From: Macrosoma leucophasiata | Lineage: Eukaryota > Arthropoda > Insecta > Lepidoptera > Hedylidae | Direction: 5' to 3' | DNA: 64,000 nucleotides | Assembly: GCA_036365455.1 (NCBI GenBank) | Contig: JAWQUS010000009.1 | Coordinates: 2,510,001 to 2,574,000, forward strand | In this document: positions 11,088 to 23,274 of the stretch, one piece after another | How positions within the stretch are numbered: position 1 is the first letter of the stretch | Layout: the number at the start of each line of letters is the position of its first letter | The notes under the pieces: generated by a model | Seen by the model: the letters and a program-made list of their open reading frames with translations, nothing else | What the model was told of the DNA's origin: nothing | Database searches by the model: none | Program-made: the position numbers and the translations under genes

Positions 11088-14000
11088 CTATGATAATTTA
11101 TTTTAAATTTCTCGTTCGTCCATTGTGAGTCAACTGAAACTCTGCTATCCTGTTTCGAGTAAGAAATTTTAAAATTTTGTTAATTGAAAAATGTCTACCT
11201 GCTTTTCACTTGTTATAAATATTTTGTAGTATATATTATTTAAAATATCAGCCAATGTGACCCATCAAATCCACTTTCTACAACTCCTTGGACTTCGGAC
11301 ACCATAATGAGAGCGTTAAACCTTTCATTTAAACGAGTTCGCGTGTTTTACCCGTTTTCGGTGTTGGACAAGCCAAAATTAAAGCCTGTTACTCATTTGT
11401 CATAATAATTGAGAACGTTAATGAATTACGTAAAGCAATTTGTTTATTTATTTTTCGTGCCATAATTTTATTCTAGGAAGACAATCTATCAACAAAGTTT
11501 ACTTACTACACATTAAACCAATGTATGTATCAATTGTTATTCGCTTCATTTTTTATTTTTTGTAATTCCAACCTATCACAAGATTATTTTATTATTTCTA
11601 AATGATTAAAAGAAATTTGATTTATACAAATACAGTATCGACCTTGTCCTTTTTTTAAATGCTTTTTTTTAGATTAGAACAGATGTTAAATGTTGAATGA
11701 TTTTTTTTTTCGCAATTACACATGCTAGTGAAAATATCTATCTCCGCGACTTATAGATTGTCTGTATTTTTAATTATCTTAAGGTTAAAAAATATCATAA
11801 ATAATTAGAATACTTACATTGAAATTGATCTCGTAGCCTATTCTTAGCGAGTTAGGCACATTACATTCAGAGCTCATTGTGTGCTACGCGGTATGTTTTT
11901 AGTAAATAATTACTGCCACCAGGAAGTAGATTTCCAAAATCGATATTATCGTAACTGTGGTTTTACGCAAAATAAAGGAAAACCATTCGTGATTGTGGTT
12001 AGCGCGTTGGCAACTTCCTCAAAATTAAAAATTTACAACAGTTACTACGGACTGGTCGGTTGAAATGAACTTAGGTAGTTTTAATGCATACAATAAATTA
12101 GGTAGTCTTATCTTTAGGAAAAAACCATAAATGTTTATTTATCTGCCGTAAATGCGGCCGCTTGTATGAGTTTTTTCTCAAAAAAAACACTCATTTAAAA
12201 ACCAAAGCGGTTCAGCCGCAATGCGGTCGAGTTAAAAACGAATTTAAAATGACTGTGATATTAATTTGGCCTAACTAAATTACAGAGAACATAACTAATT
12301 GCTACGTTAATCCGTTGTGACATCAATCAAAGTTCATTATGTATTCTATTATATAGTCAAGGAAATAAATAAAACGTACAGTTTCACTATCATTACAATA
12401 GAAACTTCAGGAAAACTGATATCGGTAATCGCCCACCACTCAGGCTACCCAAAGGCCGACTTCTAGTGTTTTGATGAATAGTTGAAGTGTCTAATACCCG
12501 CTGGCTTTCCGCATTCAGTCTTGAAAGTTATGGATTGTATTTATTTTCCTGATCTGATAATTCCACTAGAACAAAAGAGTTAGACTTTAATCTTTTGAGT
12601 AGTTTTGTTGAAAGTGACTTAACATTCAAATCAAAGATTTATTTAAAACTTTAGAAACATTTTTAAAACGTTTTTTAAGTATATAAAACGGTTTAAATTA
12701 TTGTTATTCAAAAATGGAACATCTATTCCGTGTTCTATGACTATAATTTTGTTGTTATTTCAATCGGTTGCTCAATTGAAAAATCTTCGAAAGCCTGTTT
12801 TTTGTACAAACTTCAGTTGGCATATTAATATTTCATTGATACTAAATGTCTACCACCACACAACCACCACAATGTCTATAAATAACATCAAAGTAAACTG
12901 TGTACCTACCGCCTCCATATATGTCATCGCCGCCGGCATTTCTCACAAACTTTTAAACATGCCCATTACATCAGTAAGTAGGAATGGACTGTTACTTGTC
13001 ATTTTATATTTATGTGCTCGGAGAAATCTTAGTAATTTTCTTTTACAGAAAAATATTAAGGTACCTGCGCCGGTACCGAGTGTTTTAAATTCCTCAACGC
13101 CTCGATGGCATGTGGGGCAATTTATATTACCTTCATTTTACACATTTGACCGACCACGTCTATCAATGACATTTGAGTAACAAAAATTTTTCACTTTATC
13201 ATTCTTGTTAGGTGACTAATGTATGTCAGGAATTTCTGTTGGATAATTATAACAGACTGATAATTATTTAATACTCACATATTGTTATCGTGGGTTTTGT
13301 GTAAGTGCAACAGTAAAAAACATTCTTGAACAATTTATAAAGGGTCTTTCATTCCACAAGTTATTTACGATACTTTTATCTTTATAATTCTAGGAAGTTT
13401 TTTAACTGTTTTTATCAGGTTAATTAGCCAGACAGAACCATGAATCGAAATCCATGTTTATGGCTCTTTGTGTTGAATTTGTTTCATACAAAAATATATG
13501 TGTTTCTTACGAGAATAGTTATTTGCTTCTTTAGTTGCAATCGTAGAAATAAATCTTAACAGCTTAGGTACTTGTGAAACGCAACGCATTATTACAGCGT
13601 TTTTCGATCGCCGCGTTTATTAGTAAATGAGTATTCATTTCAATACAAGATTGCGTTACTACAGTTATCCGCGATCCATCCGCGATTGCTTGCAAAATTG
13701 CGCACGCGATGGCACGAATGCCGCTGATAAGAATGGCAAATCTTTTTTTCCCAACGGTGCTTACTACGATAACGTTCGTATTAAACGTAATTGTTATCAC
13801 GAATCACTTGGATTAATTAAAGTATTGGATTGTTAAATGGAAGATTTTGTGCCAACTACAAAGAGAATCTATTCATGAGAATCAATTGCATTAATGTTCC
13901 CAACGAATCCATGATGGATTAAACGATTGAAATGGTTTTACTATCGATGTTAAGAAGACATCTCCAAGATAGCTGCATAGAATAAATTATAACTATCCAG

Positions 14001-14368
14001 TTCATGATCGCTAGTCGAAAATAAAATTGATAAAATTAAATACAAAAAAAATCTATATCCTACTTACAATCGCGTGTAAAACAGATAGGCATTAACATAT
14101 AAACCACAGTCTTATTGTTGCTGTCAATAAAATGATAAAAAAGATACCATTACCGCACTTGCATGTCAATCTTACTGTTCGGAAATGTTCACGTACGAGT
14201 GACATTCACTTTTGATCAATTTAGCTCATTGATAAGGACGTGGAATAGTTTATCGGGTTTTTTTACCGGTCAATGTCCAATGTGCGATGTTTGATAAAAT
14301 TTAGTTTAACCAAACAAGAGAAAGAAAGATAATTTATTTTTACGGAAACCTAAATACAGGTATTATTA
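11088..14368. other. Long unassigned stretch
   Basis: Mostly AT-rich, with no recognisable exon. The longest frame (12701-13180, plus) has no domain, no signal and no convincing start. The patch 13560-13840 is GC-richer and open on both strands; it looks more like an old mobile element than a gene. Confidence 0.3.
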
Positions 14369-14800
14369 TTAACGTGTCTGAAGAAGAAGGTCTTTGACCA
14401 GTGTGTGTTGCCAGTGATGACATACGGAACCGAAAAGTGGTCGCTCACAATGGGCCATGCTCGGAGTTTCTCTGCGGGATCGAATCAGAAATGAGGAGAT
14501 CCGCATGAGACCCAATGTAACCGACATAGCCCACCGAATAGCGAAACTCAAGTGGCAGTGGGTAGGGCACATAGCTCGCAGAACTGACGGTCGTTGGGGC
14601 AGAACATTTCTGAGGTGGCGACCGCGTACCGGAAGACGAAGCGTAGGCAGGCTTCCTACGAGGTGGACCAACGACCTGGTGAAGGTCGCGGGCAATCGTT
14701 GGATGAGGGCGGCCGGAACCGTTCGTTGTGGCATTCTTTGGAGGAGGCCTTTGTTCAGCAGTGGACGTCTTTTGGCTGAAATGATGATGATGAAATACAG
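14369..14800 (+). pseudogene. RTE-type LINE reverse transcriptase, 3' end, broken
   Basis: Fragments in different plus frames read, in order, as the C-terminal part of an RTE-like non-LTR polyprotein: DQCVLPVMTYGTEKWSL; then MLGVSLRDRIRNEEIRMR and KLKWQWVGHIARRTDGRWG; then GRRSVGRLPTRWTNDLVKVAG; then WHSLEEAFVQQWTSFG. At least two frame changes split it. It ends in TGATGATGATG-like sequence, as RTE 3' ends do. It is a dead, 5'-truncated copy; related 3' pieces lie at 15104-15180, 16069-16117 and 36780-36955. Confidence 0.8.
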
Positions 14801-15103
14801 TTGATTTGAAACTACTAATATTGTATTTCATTTTACGACTTTTATAACACCGACTCATAAAACGTGTTCACGTACCAACAACACGGTTTTAAAGCGTGCC
14901 ATGATAGATAAGCTGCAACTATTCTATTACTCTGTAACCGTAGAAATAGCGCCACGTGCAACTAATTCAAACGTACATACATCTTCACGACTGTACTTCA
15001 GAGATAAAGAATCATGCATACCTACAATTCCCTAGTCTTTTTAAGGGCCATGCAAGAAGACCCTATTGCCTAATTCGAATTGTCACAACATAGATAGAGA
15101 TCC

Positions 15104-15180
15104 TTGGCCACCCCTCATCCAGCGATTGCCCGCGACCTTCACCAGGTCGTCGATCCACGTCGGTCTTTTGATCCAACACC
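15104..15180 (-). repeat. RTE LINE 3' fragment
   Basis: On the minus strand it carries ACGACCTGGTGAAGGTCGCG-like sequence and CGCTGGATGAGG, shared with 14660-14715. A short remnant. Confidence 0.55.
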
Positions 15181-15374
15181 ATCTGTTCCTCGAGCAGGCT
15201 GTGTAGTCGATGTATACATGGTTATTTAAAATTAGCGCATCACCTCTTACAGGTAACCTCTCTACATCAACAACAACAAGAACGTAACAACATTAGTTCT
15301 ACGACTCATTACAAATATTGACTTTTCACAATATGCTTCGCCCCCTACTACTTGAGCTTCGTTTTCAGACTTGC

Positions 15375-15562
15375 TAATTTTTTTGGCGCTAAATGATAGC
15401 TAGGTGGTAAAGTACTATCCCGTTACAGGTGCATAAAATAATAGGCCTTACAAGTAGCAACGCTTCTTCATTAAAATCTATCGTTTTTATTTACTTAGAA
15501 ATGCATAGGCTACAGTATTTGCTTACCATCAATGTAAACTGTATGTTAGCCACTTCCATGCG
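15375..15562 (+). repeat. rep-A, old degraded copy
   Basis: It preserves GGCGCTAAATGATAG, GTACTATCCCGTT, CATAGGCTACAGT and CATCAATGTAAACTGTATG in family order, with many changes. Confidence 0.45.
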
Positions 15563-17253
15563 GACTGTTTGTCCGTTTGTGACTTATAAAACAAGTTACG
15601 TAGGTGCAAACGCGCAAACACCACGCAAGTCTAGACTAGGTTATGACTGAGTGGCGACGTCACACGCTCGCCGCGTGACGCGTAAGTCGTCGAACCTGTA
15701 TACCTATGTACATGTACATTACACGAAAATAGATTCGCGAGTTGTCACGTACACAGTTCTATTTTACACGAAACTAGTTGGTGACCGTGGCTTCGTTCGC
15801 GCGGATTTGAAACACGATAACCCAGTTGATCATTATTCTGGGTCAATCTTAATCTAAATTGACTCATTATGTTACTTGTAATCAGCTAGTGGTGATGTTT
15901 TAGATACCTGTGATGATAAACGGGATTTAAAGAATTCTTATATTTTGTTTATAAGTGCAATTTGCAGTGTTAATAACAAAGCTTTTTTTTTTAATTACAA
16001 ATGATGTTTACCCCAATTATAAAGTAAATAAGGGGCCGTCCATGAGATGACCATATACTGAAACTTCATCATATCAGCCATAAGACGTCCACTGCTGAAC
16101 ATAGGCCTCTCCCAAGACTGAAACTTAACTTAAATTTAAGTGAGACTTAATCATCTTGTAACTCTACCACCAGTAAGTAGTCTTGGGAGCTAAGAGCTGA
16201 AGCACCTGTATTCAGTAATCCTTTGACATCTAGAAACTGTTATTCATAATCCAGGGAATGATGATAGATATTATTAAGGAAGGAAAAAGTTGAAGCCGGT
16301 GTTCATGGATGAAGAATATAATGAAAACACGTGAGCTCTGCCGACATTAAAAGAATCACAACAGCTCTTCCGAATTGACGCAACAATAGATCATTCGAAA
16401 GACACTGCTAGGAATGACACAGAATATTAACACATATCGTAAATCTATTTTAAAATGCCCACCAACGGTAACCCTCGCCGGATATTTAGGTTACATAAAC
16501 GGACAAACAAATAAACAGTTTTAATTTACACTGTTGTTTGTTCATGTGTCGGGTTAAGGGCGCCTTTGGTGTGGTTATATGGCGACTCGGCATCATATAT
16601 TCAACTGATTTTAAGCTCGTTAATTCTATATCTATGTCCAGTAATGTAATCGGTAATCGAACATTTATCGAATAGTACCTTTTACTTTTTTCATAATAGT
16701 TGTATTTAGTGCAAAACCGCATTATCTAATCGGCGATAAATAATTCTAACCACCACTTTCCTGTGTCAGCATGTTTGGCTGTGTAGTTTACAAGCACATA
16801 ATAGGAACGATAAAGGGCTAAACATCGTTGGAAGGTCTCTGTCCCAATTTTGGACGCCATATGGTTAAAAAGTAATTAGATAAATCAGAACGCAGGTCAA
16901 AAGCCTTATGTTTTACTATCTGGCACGCAGCCTGCATCATCTGAGGCGTCGTGACGACATCTACAGGTTATGCCAGATAACCTACAAGCATTGTGTGCGT
17001 ACATTGAGACAGAATGAAAATTATTGAAACCAGCCAAACACGGCTTATTCTGGAGCTAGTAAATAATTTAGTCGAAAAGGAATAACACTGAAACTATATC
17101 AAAGTGTCGGTAGCGTAGATTACACTTTAATATAGTTTAGAACTGTATAGGATAGTGGTTTACCCAGATCAAGAAAGTTTGTCATTCGATAGAACAGATG
17201 CGAAACTAATCTCATATGACGAGGACAGTTTTATCTTACGCAATAAGAATAGG
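15563..17253. other. Unassigned sequence
   Basis: No exon is recognised. A minus-strand RTE tail piece (ATAAGACGTCCACTGCTGAA) lies at 16069-16117, and GGGGCCGTCCATGAG near 16031 may be a chip of the GGGGCC-ended element seen at 53488. Confidence 0.3.
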
Positions 17254-17264
17254 TAACCTAGAAG

Positions 17265-17633
17265 CGCGCATGGCCCAGCGGCTGGTGTAGATCGTAAGCG
17301 ATCTGCTCGGTTAAGCACTAAGGGCGCGGTCGGGTAGTGTGATGGGTGACCGCTAGAGGCAAATAAAAATGCGCGTTTCCGTGCTTCGGAGGGCACGTTA
17401 AGCCGTCGGTCCCGGTTGCTATCGATGGATAGCAGTCGTTAAACCTTGTCGGAGGCCTAATGGGCGGTTTGAAAACATCCGACAGCGGGTTGGCCACTAA
17501 CCCACCCACCTCCACCAATCCGCATTGGAGCAGCGTGGTGGAGTAAGCTCCAGACCTCCCCCCAAAAAAAGGGGAGAGACTCGTGCCCAGCAGTGGGACG
17601 TATAATGGGTTGCCATTATTATTATATATTATA
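17265..17633 (+). mobile_element. 5S rRNA-derived SINE, copy 1
   Basis: The head (about 17265-17360) resembles 5S rRNA: GATCTGCTCGGTTAAGCACT followed by GGGCGCGGTCGGGTAGTGTG and ATGGGTGACCGCTAG. These correspond to the internal control region of 5S genes (AAGCA..GGGCGCGGT..TAGT..ATGGG.GACCGCT, known from animal 5S). The body includes GCTTCGGAGGGCACGTTAAG and the tail GTGGGACGTATAATGGGTTG plus ATT repeats. An 11-bp direct repeat (taacctagaag at 17254-17264 and 17634-17644) marks a target duplication. It is a Pol III type-1-headed SINE rather than a 5S gene. Confidence 0.75.
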
Positions 17634-17644
17634 TAACCTAGAAG

Positions 17645-18986
17645 ATGCTAAGAAATCTAACGTAACACAGTTGCAAAAACATTGAATTAAGTCCTAACAA
17701 CGTATCTTCATTGAAGACTGTCTTAGTTGTCCATGCGCCGAAGTCATCTACCTCTCACAAAAACACTATCGATTTCCTAATATACTTCCAAGAAATTGGA
17801 AATTTAATGCACCTCACGTCAATATTTGAAAACTTTTTGTAAAATTCAACCAAATTGCTTTCACAGTCGGGTTCATTCATCATGTTACTCCCCAAAAAAT
17901 GCTCAAATCCATTTTGAGCACGTTATGCGATCCTTTTTATATCGGACAAGATCGCGAACAGGAATCAAATCGTTTTGCACGCCAATAAATATTTAACGAT
18001 CGTCGATTTTTATGACCACGAGAGCTTCGTCGTGGACGGAAGTTACGCATAATTTAACATACATCCGACAAACGATATTTGAAAGATAAATTACAAATCT
18101 TTCCATTTTCAACAAGGCTTGTTACTTCAGATAGAAAGAGAGAAAAGAAGAAAGCTAAGTAACTTATTATCATTAACTACATCCATAGAATGGACATGTC
18201 ATCTACAAAAAGTCAGAGGCCTTCTCTAATTTTAGAGCGCCTATGCTAAATTTTGTCGGATAAGTCTAGTTTGATCTTATACGAAAGCAACAACATCCGT
18301 TTGTAGTCAAACGTTCATTGAGTTTTTCTTTTTATCTTCACAGAAATTCATCCCACGATTTATATCTTCATTCAGATGTCCGAACGCGTTCGCGTGGGAC
18401 GGCAAAATTGGCGATCCACAAAAAAAGACGCCACTTTGTCGACACGGCGGCTATGGTGGCCCATCGATTATAAATCGATTTTAATCGGTTTCAACCTACC
18501 GAAACGTATTTTTTCGGGAACTCGTCGAGACAAATGTACATTTTTCATTATGTTAGGTTGTCAAGATACTGAATGCAATATTTTGATGTTTAAAATTAAG
18601 CAGATGTCGGACAACTTGTTAAAATTTTACACATATTAACTATTACTACTTCTTTAAAACTATAAGTACGAGTAACATATAATTATCCTTTATAGGTATC
18701 CAAACAATTACAATTTCAACAAATTGTACCCACTGGAAGACAAAATCACTGATATTTGCATTTGATCATAATATTATAACCACTAGTAAAAAAAGTTAAT
18801 CGTAGATAATATGATGACCATTGTTCATCAACAGTATCGTGATCACTAATTACTTTAAATCTATTGATTACATTGATCACAGATCAATTTCAAGTCATTT
18901 AAACTCTCCAATGATCATTATTCAATCTAGATTATTTTCAATCATCGTACTTACACATTATGAGATTCATAGAGCGCACTTGACTG
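17645..18986. other. Unassigned sequence
   Basis: An 87-codon plus frame at 18376-18639 begins in a GC-richer patch but matches nothing I know. No gene is called. Confidence 0.3.
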
Positions 18987-19170
18987 AGCGCCCTAACGCA
19001 CTAGCGCTAGCCGCTAGCCGCGGCAGCGGGTAGCCGCGCGGCTAGTCTCTTTTATTTTATAGTTTAATATTCTACCGCCTGTTATGTATAGTTCGTACAA
19101 TAACAGACGGTTGGATGTTAAACTGTAAAAGCGGTTAGCGGCGCGGCTAACCGCTAGTGCGTTGGGGGCG
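18987..19170. mobile_element. Palindromic GC-ended MITE-like element
   Basis: The ends CGCCCTAACGCACTAGCG and CGCTAGTGCGTTGGGGGCG are inverse copies with one or two differences. Just inside, both arms repeat GCCGCGCGGCTA/GGTTAGCGGCGCGGCTAACC-like sequence around an AT-rich core. No coding is present. Confidence 0.55.
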
Positions 19171-19962
19171 ATTAGAGTCAAATTTCCAATCCTTATTTTG
19201 TTCGGCTGCATGTAGTGCGGTCTGTGAATCTCCCGAAGTCGAGAACATAAGTTAATAATTAGCTATCACGTATTCCTCGACCCAGGGATTGAACCCAAGG
19301 CTTCAGTCGCACTTGTAGTGATACATCATTCGTGTCGTGTTGATAATGGTTAATTGGTTAGTGATTTATGACGATAGTCTAGAACGTTCAAGACACGCGT
19401 AGGTACTTTGACGTGGCAACAAGCTGATAATAAATAATTTGAATTGTTTAATAATTAATTTTGCCATATTACAGATGTGCTGTGTTCGTGACGTATTCAT
19501 TTAACACGTTAACGATAGCAAAATCGAATAATTAACATGTTACAAACAGGACCACAATTTAGTTAACAAAGTTCACAAAAATGTTGATCAAAAACTCCGT
19601 TGTTAGTCTATCTAAAAAATATTTTAAAATTGTAGGTCGTTGTCTATCTGTTACGATTTTGCAACAACTTCGCATCATATGAGACGTTAATTAAAACTCT
19701 ATAGTATAGTTTCAAAGATAAAAACCGTTGCACATGTTATCAACAGCGCTGATCTGAAACGTCAAATTTACCTTGAGCTAGAAGCCTTGACTGCCTCAAA
19801 TAATACTCGATAATACATCGTTCCTGTACACGCAGTGCCTAGCTCTAATGATTTCTTCTGTATTACTAATAACTTTCGTATAACAAACCATATTTATATA
19901 AATAAATTGCAGGAATCAGATTGTTTTACATGCATCAAACACAAGAATATTACTATCTATTT
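19171..19962. other. Unassigned sequence
   Basis: Nothing recognised; AT-rich. Confidence 0.35.
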
Positions 19963-20258
19963 ACTGGTGGTAGAGCTCCAGTGACGGAGCTCGCGGGCGT
20001 AGGCACCACCGCATTACCTAATATACTTGCCGCTAAATGGTAGTGTTCAGCACTATCGTGTTCCGGTCAGGTGGTAATGTACGGCCCTGTAATTTCCGGC
20101 ACAGAGGCGTAACACCTTAAGCCTCAGGAGTGGTAACGCATCTGCATTTTGACCTTAGTCTTTGTGTGGGTGTCTATAGGCTGCAGTCATCACTTAACAT
20201 CAACGTGAACTGCATGCTTGTTTACCACTTCAATTACAAAAAAAAAAAAAAAAAATTC
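19963..20258 (+). repeat. rep-A, full copy with long A-run
   Basis: One of the best copies: ACTGGTGGTAGAGCTCCAGT at the 5' end, GAGTGGTAACGCATCTGCAT in the middle, then CACTTAACATCAACGTGAAC and an A-run of about 18. The A-tail supports retroposition. Confidence 0.72.
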
Positions 20259-20503
20259 TTTAATGATCAATATCATTTCTTACTTCTACATTAATACAGG
20301 ATTATTTATTTGATATCTCTTTAGAAACAAAATCAAGTATCAATTAAATGCAATAAGAAAAAACGATTCAGATAATTTAACCAGTTTACATTGTAATCTT
20401 CATTCTATTATACAATTTCATGTTCTGCCAATCAAATAACTTGCCAGCCCACTTCCATCACCAATCCCAAATTAAAATAAGAGATTGTATTATGTATGTA
20501 TCT

Positions 20504-21206
20504 TCACGCCAGGTCCCTAACGGGGTAGGCAGAGAGTGTAGAGCGCCAGACATCCCGGTTCTGACAAACCTCTCGTGCCTCGTCTACCTTCATCATTCTT
20601 TTCATACATGCACGCCGATTCCTAAGACTTTTGACCCCACCATCAGACAGAACTCGACCTATTTGGTCATGGTAGGTCAGCCTTGGTCTTCCTGGGCCTC
20701 TGCAACCATCCACATTCGCATTGTATATCTGTTTAGTCATTCGCTCATTCGACATTCTTTCTATATGCCCGAACCATCGGAGCATGCCTTTTTTCATTTT
20801 TACACCGATACTATCATTCACACAAAGTCTCTTTCTTACATCTTCATTACGAACGCGATCGGTGAGTGATACACCGCAGATCTTGCGCAAAGATCTCATC
20901 TCGACCGCGTTCAACTTACTTTCATGCTCTTTCCTGCATACCCAGCTCTCGCTTCCATATAAAAGCGTTGGAGTAAGTACAGCATTATGTACGGCTAGTC
21001 GAGCCCGCTGGCTGAGATGTTTAGATTCTAGCAGCTTACCCAACGCTCCATTCACGCAATTCCCAGCAAGCACTCTACTTTCTATGTCAGTGGTGTACCT
21101 ACCATCCTTGCTAAAAGCACATCCAAGATATACAATTTCATCAACCTGTTCTAACACTGCATTATCTACTACTACCCTTGCATTTGTTCTCTGTTCATCT
21201 CTTTAA
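20504..21206 (-). pseudogene. Non-LTR retrotransposon reverse transcriptase C-terminus
   Basis: An open minus frame of about 230 codons. Landmarks are EIVYLGCAFSKDGRYTTDIE, LTPTLLYGSESWVCRK, MRSLRKICGVSLTDRVRNED, GMLRWFGHIERM and GPGRPRLTYHDQ. This order (LLYGSE..W, R..ICG, WFGHI.RM, G.GRP) is typical of the region after the RT core in LINE polyproteins. The RT catalytic part and endonuclease are missing, so the copy is 5'-truncated. It runs to a stop at 20504 followed by a short 3' tail with ATACATA repeats (20485-20503). The intact frame suggests a fairly recent insertion. Confidence 0.82.
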
Positions 21207-21705
21207 GAGATTGTACGTACAGTTAAACACCGCCTTTAATAACTTGATTGAGTGAACTGAAAGAAAAGCTAATGAATGTCAGCCAAACACCCAAATCAGC
21301 CAAAATATTTGCCAGTCCACATCCACCAGGAAAAGTGACTGCAAGTACAGTTTAACAACGCCTTTAACTACTAGATTGATTGAACTGAAAGCCAAGTGAA
21401 TATATCCTCCATGTCCTAAAGTGAACCAAAATGTCTGTCAATCCAAGTTAATCCTCTATTATCAACGTATATCACTTGGTTTCAGTTTTCATTGAAATTG
21501 GACCGAATGTCCACGTGAGAGTTGGCACGTCGGCCGTCTGTAGCCGACGATAACAGCACTAGCCACGGCGGGAGAACGATAAACATGCTATCGATACGCA
21601 AATTGATTACAGATTGGCGCCAGAAAGTAATTTATTACAAAGGTCTAAAGTTATGGCGATTGTTAGTGAGGGTGAAAATTCAGTTGAGACAAATGTACAA
21701 TACCT
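21207..21705. other. Unassigned sequence
   Basis: It contains two similar blocks (near 21220-21300 and 21340-21420: TGAACTGAAAGAAAAGC / TGAACTGAAAGCCAAGT), perhaps an old tandem duplication. No gene. Confidence 0.3.
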
Positions 21706-21887
21706 AACAATAAATATTGCACATCGAGCCTACATAGACAATCGGCTAGTTTCGACTTCGTAGAGCGTTATCTCTGCTGCACACTGCCTACGTAAGCATT
21801 AATAGTCCGGTATTGGTCAAATCTTGATGAAAATGGTCGACATAAGCAACGAGTAAGCAAATTAATTAAAACCATACCGGTGTTAAT

Positions 21888-22168
21888 TTTTTTTTTTTAT
21901 GTTATGGAATTGGTAAACAAGCATGCAGTTCACATTGATGTTAAGTGATGACTGCAGCCTATAGACACCCACACAAAGACCAAGGTCAAAATGCAGATGC
22001 GTTACCACTCCTGAGGCCTAAGGTCTCATGCCTCTGTGCCGGAAATTACAGGGCCGTACATTACCACCTGACCGGAACACGATAGTGTTGAACACTACCA
22101 TTTAGCGGCAAGGTAATGCGGTGGTGCCTACGCCCGCGAGCTCCGTCACTGGAGCTCTACCACCAGTG
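21888..22168 (-). repeat. rep-A, full copy nested in a MITE
   Basis: T-run, TATGTTATGGAATTGGTAAA, CACATTGATGTTAAGTGATG, TGGAGCTCTACCACCAGT: a complete inverse-orientation member. Confidence 0.72.
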
Positions 22169-22193
22169 AATTAATTTGCTTACTCTTTTGACA

Positions 22194-22388
22194 TCATTTG
22201 AGAGTGATCTCCACTGTGATGCCAGTGCCGACTTCTTGTTTTGTTGGTTCCGCACCCATTTCTGTGGTAGTTTCCGCTACAACCACTGGCCGTTGTTCTT
22301 GGCAAAATTGGAAGAATGCATTGCATGGTTTTTTTGGGTGCATTCGTATCTCTTTCAGGCTGAAAAAGGTGGTTGTTTTAAATGTCAT
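22194..22388 (-). pseudogene. Possible HMG-box-like gene fragment
   Basis: A 64-codon minus frame contains KEIRMHPKKPCNAFFQFCQE followed by QRPVVVAE. Lys/Pro, NAFF.F..E.R and the following V..AE match the start of an HMG box (KP..PMNAF..F..E.RP). The expected Trp and the helix 2-3 residues are absent: what follows (TTTEMGAEPTKQEVGTG) is only partly like the box, and the frame stops soon after. It lies inside the split MITE at 21706-22478, so it is either captured exon sequence or part of a longer element. Family assignment is tentative. Confidence 0.35.
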
Positions 22389-22478
22389 ATAAGTCAGGTG
22401 CGAAAGAGATAACGCTCTACAAACCCGAAATAAGCCGAAGTCTCGTTCGTGAAGTCGATGTACAATTTCTTGTTGGAT

Positions 22479-23274
22479 ACTGTTGTAAGTGAAGGAGAAC
22501 TAACATAAACACAAAATGTATTAATCCCTCAAGCTATCCGAAAAATATGACAATTGATATCTTATTTATTCCCTGAAAATTAAAATACCCGGGATTAAAT
22601 CAATATTCAAAAGACAAAAGATAGGTCAAATTCGCAAAAAAATAGCAATTGATACATTAATTGACAAATCAACTAAACCTTATAAAAAAACTATCAATTA
22701 AAATAGGCATCAACAGAATGTTCCATTTTCTATTTTACAAACAGACAAGATAAGACTAGATACTTATAAAATAACCCTAGGAAAATTGAAGTATGACCGA
22801 AAACTACACTTAGGTACTAGATATCCGCAATGGATTATTTCAGATAAGTCATTTTTGATATAACAAAACAAAGAAACAAAGACCAACTCTTTGAAGTCTT
22901 TGAATCTAGAAAGTAGCGTTCCAAATTTTAATAAGGTACCTTTATTGTGTTATGTTATTGAAATAAAAGTTACTAGTCCCTTTTTAATTCGCTGCACATA
23001 AACCTTCACCCTTCTTATTAATCGATTGTTCATATCTGTAAAGATATATTTATTTGAATAACACGGAAACGTAAAACTTTTTCGAATGTTTAACAATTTG
23101 TTGCAGTTTAAATATAAATGAAATCAGCATTTATAAATTTTATATTCTATCACAATGAACTGAACATACTATTTTTACAACAAGAAAGTATATCACACCA
23201 TCCAACCAAAAAGTCCACCATTTTCATTAGACATATTCTTCTACATCATGTTGTGCATCATTTGGAAAAATCAT
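22479..23274. other. AT-rich, nothing recognised
   Basis: No supportable feature. Confidence 0.35.

Larger units (their letters stand above)
21706..22478. mobile_element. MITE split by nested insertions
   Basis: The left half (21706-21845) and right half (22382-22478) are colinear with the uninterrupted copy at 57460-57699, sharing ATATTGCACATCGAGCCT, TTATCTCTGCTGCACACTGC and GAAAGAGATAACGCTCTACA. About 535 bp intervene: a 17-bp perfect inverted repeat (21851-21867 and 22169-22185) surrounding a rep-A copy, then an open frame of HMG-box character (22194-22388). Confidence 0.62.

Noticed and set aside
12701..13180. 159-codon frame
   Set aside because: No ATG at its upstream edge, no recognisable domain, base composition like its flanks. 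Kept only as a note in the region entry.
13564..13836. Region open on both strands
   Set aside because: Short and without domain; openness follows from composition. Possibly an old repeat, not supportable as a gene.
14445..14858. 137-codon minus frame
   Set aside because: Antisense to the RTE reverse transcriptase remnant, which is read on the plus strand.
17265..17360. Genuine 5S rRNA gene
   Set aside because: Only the internal control region resembles 5S; the remainder diverges, and the unit has a SINE body, tail and target duplication.
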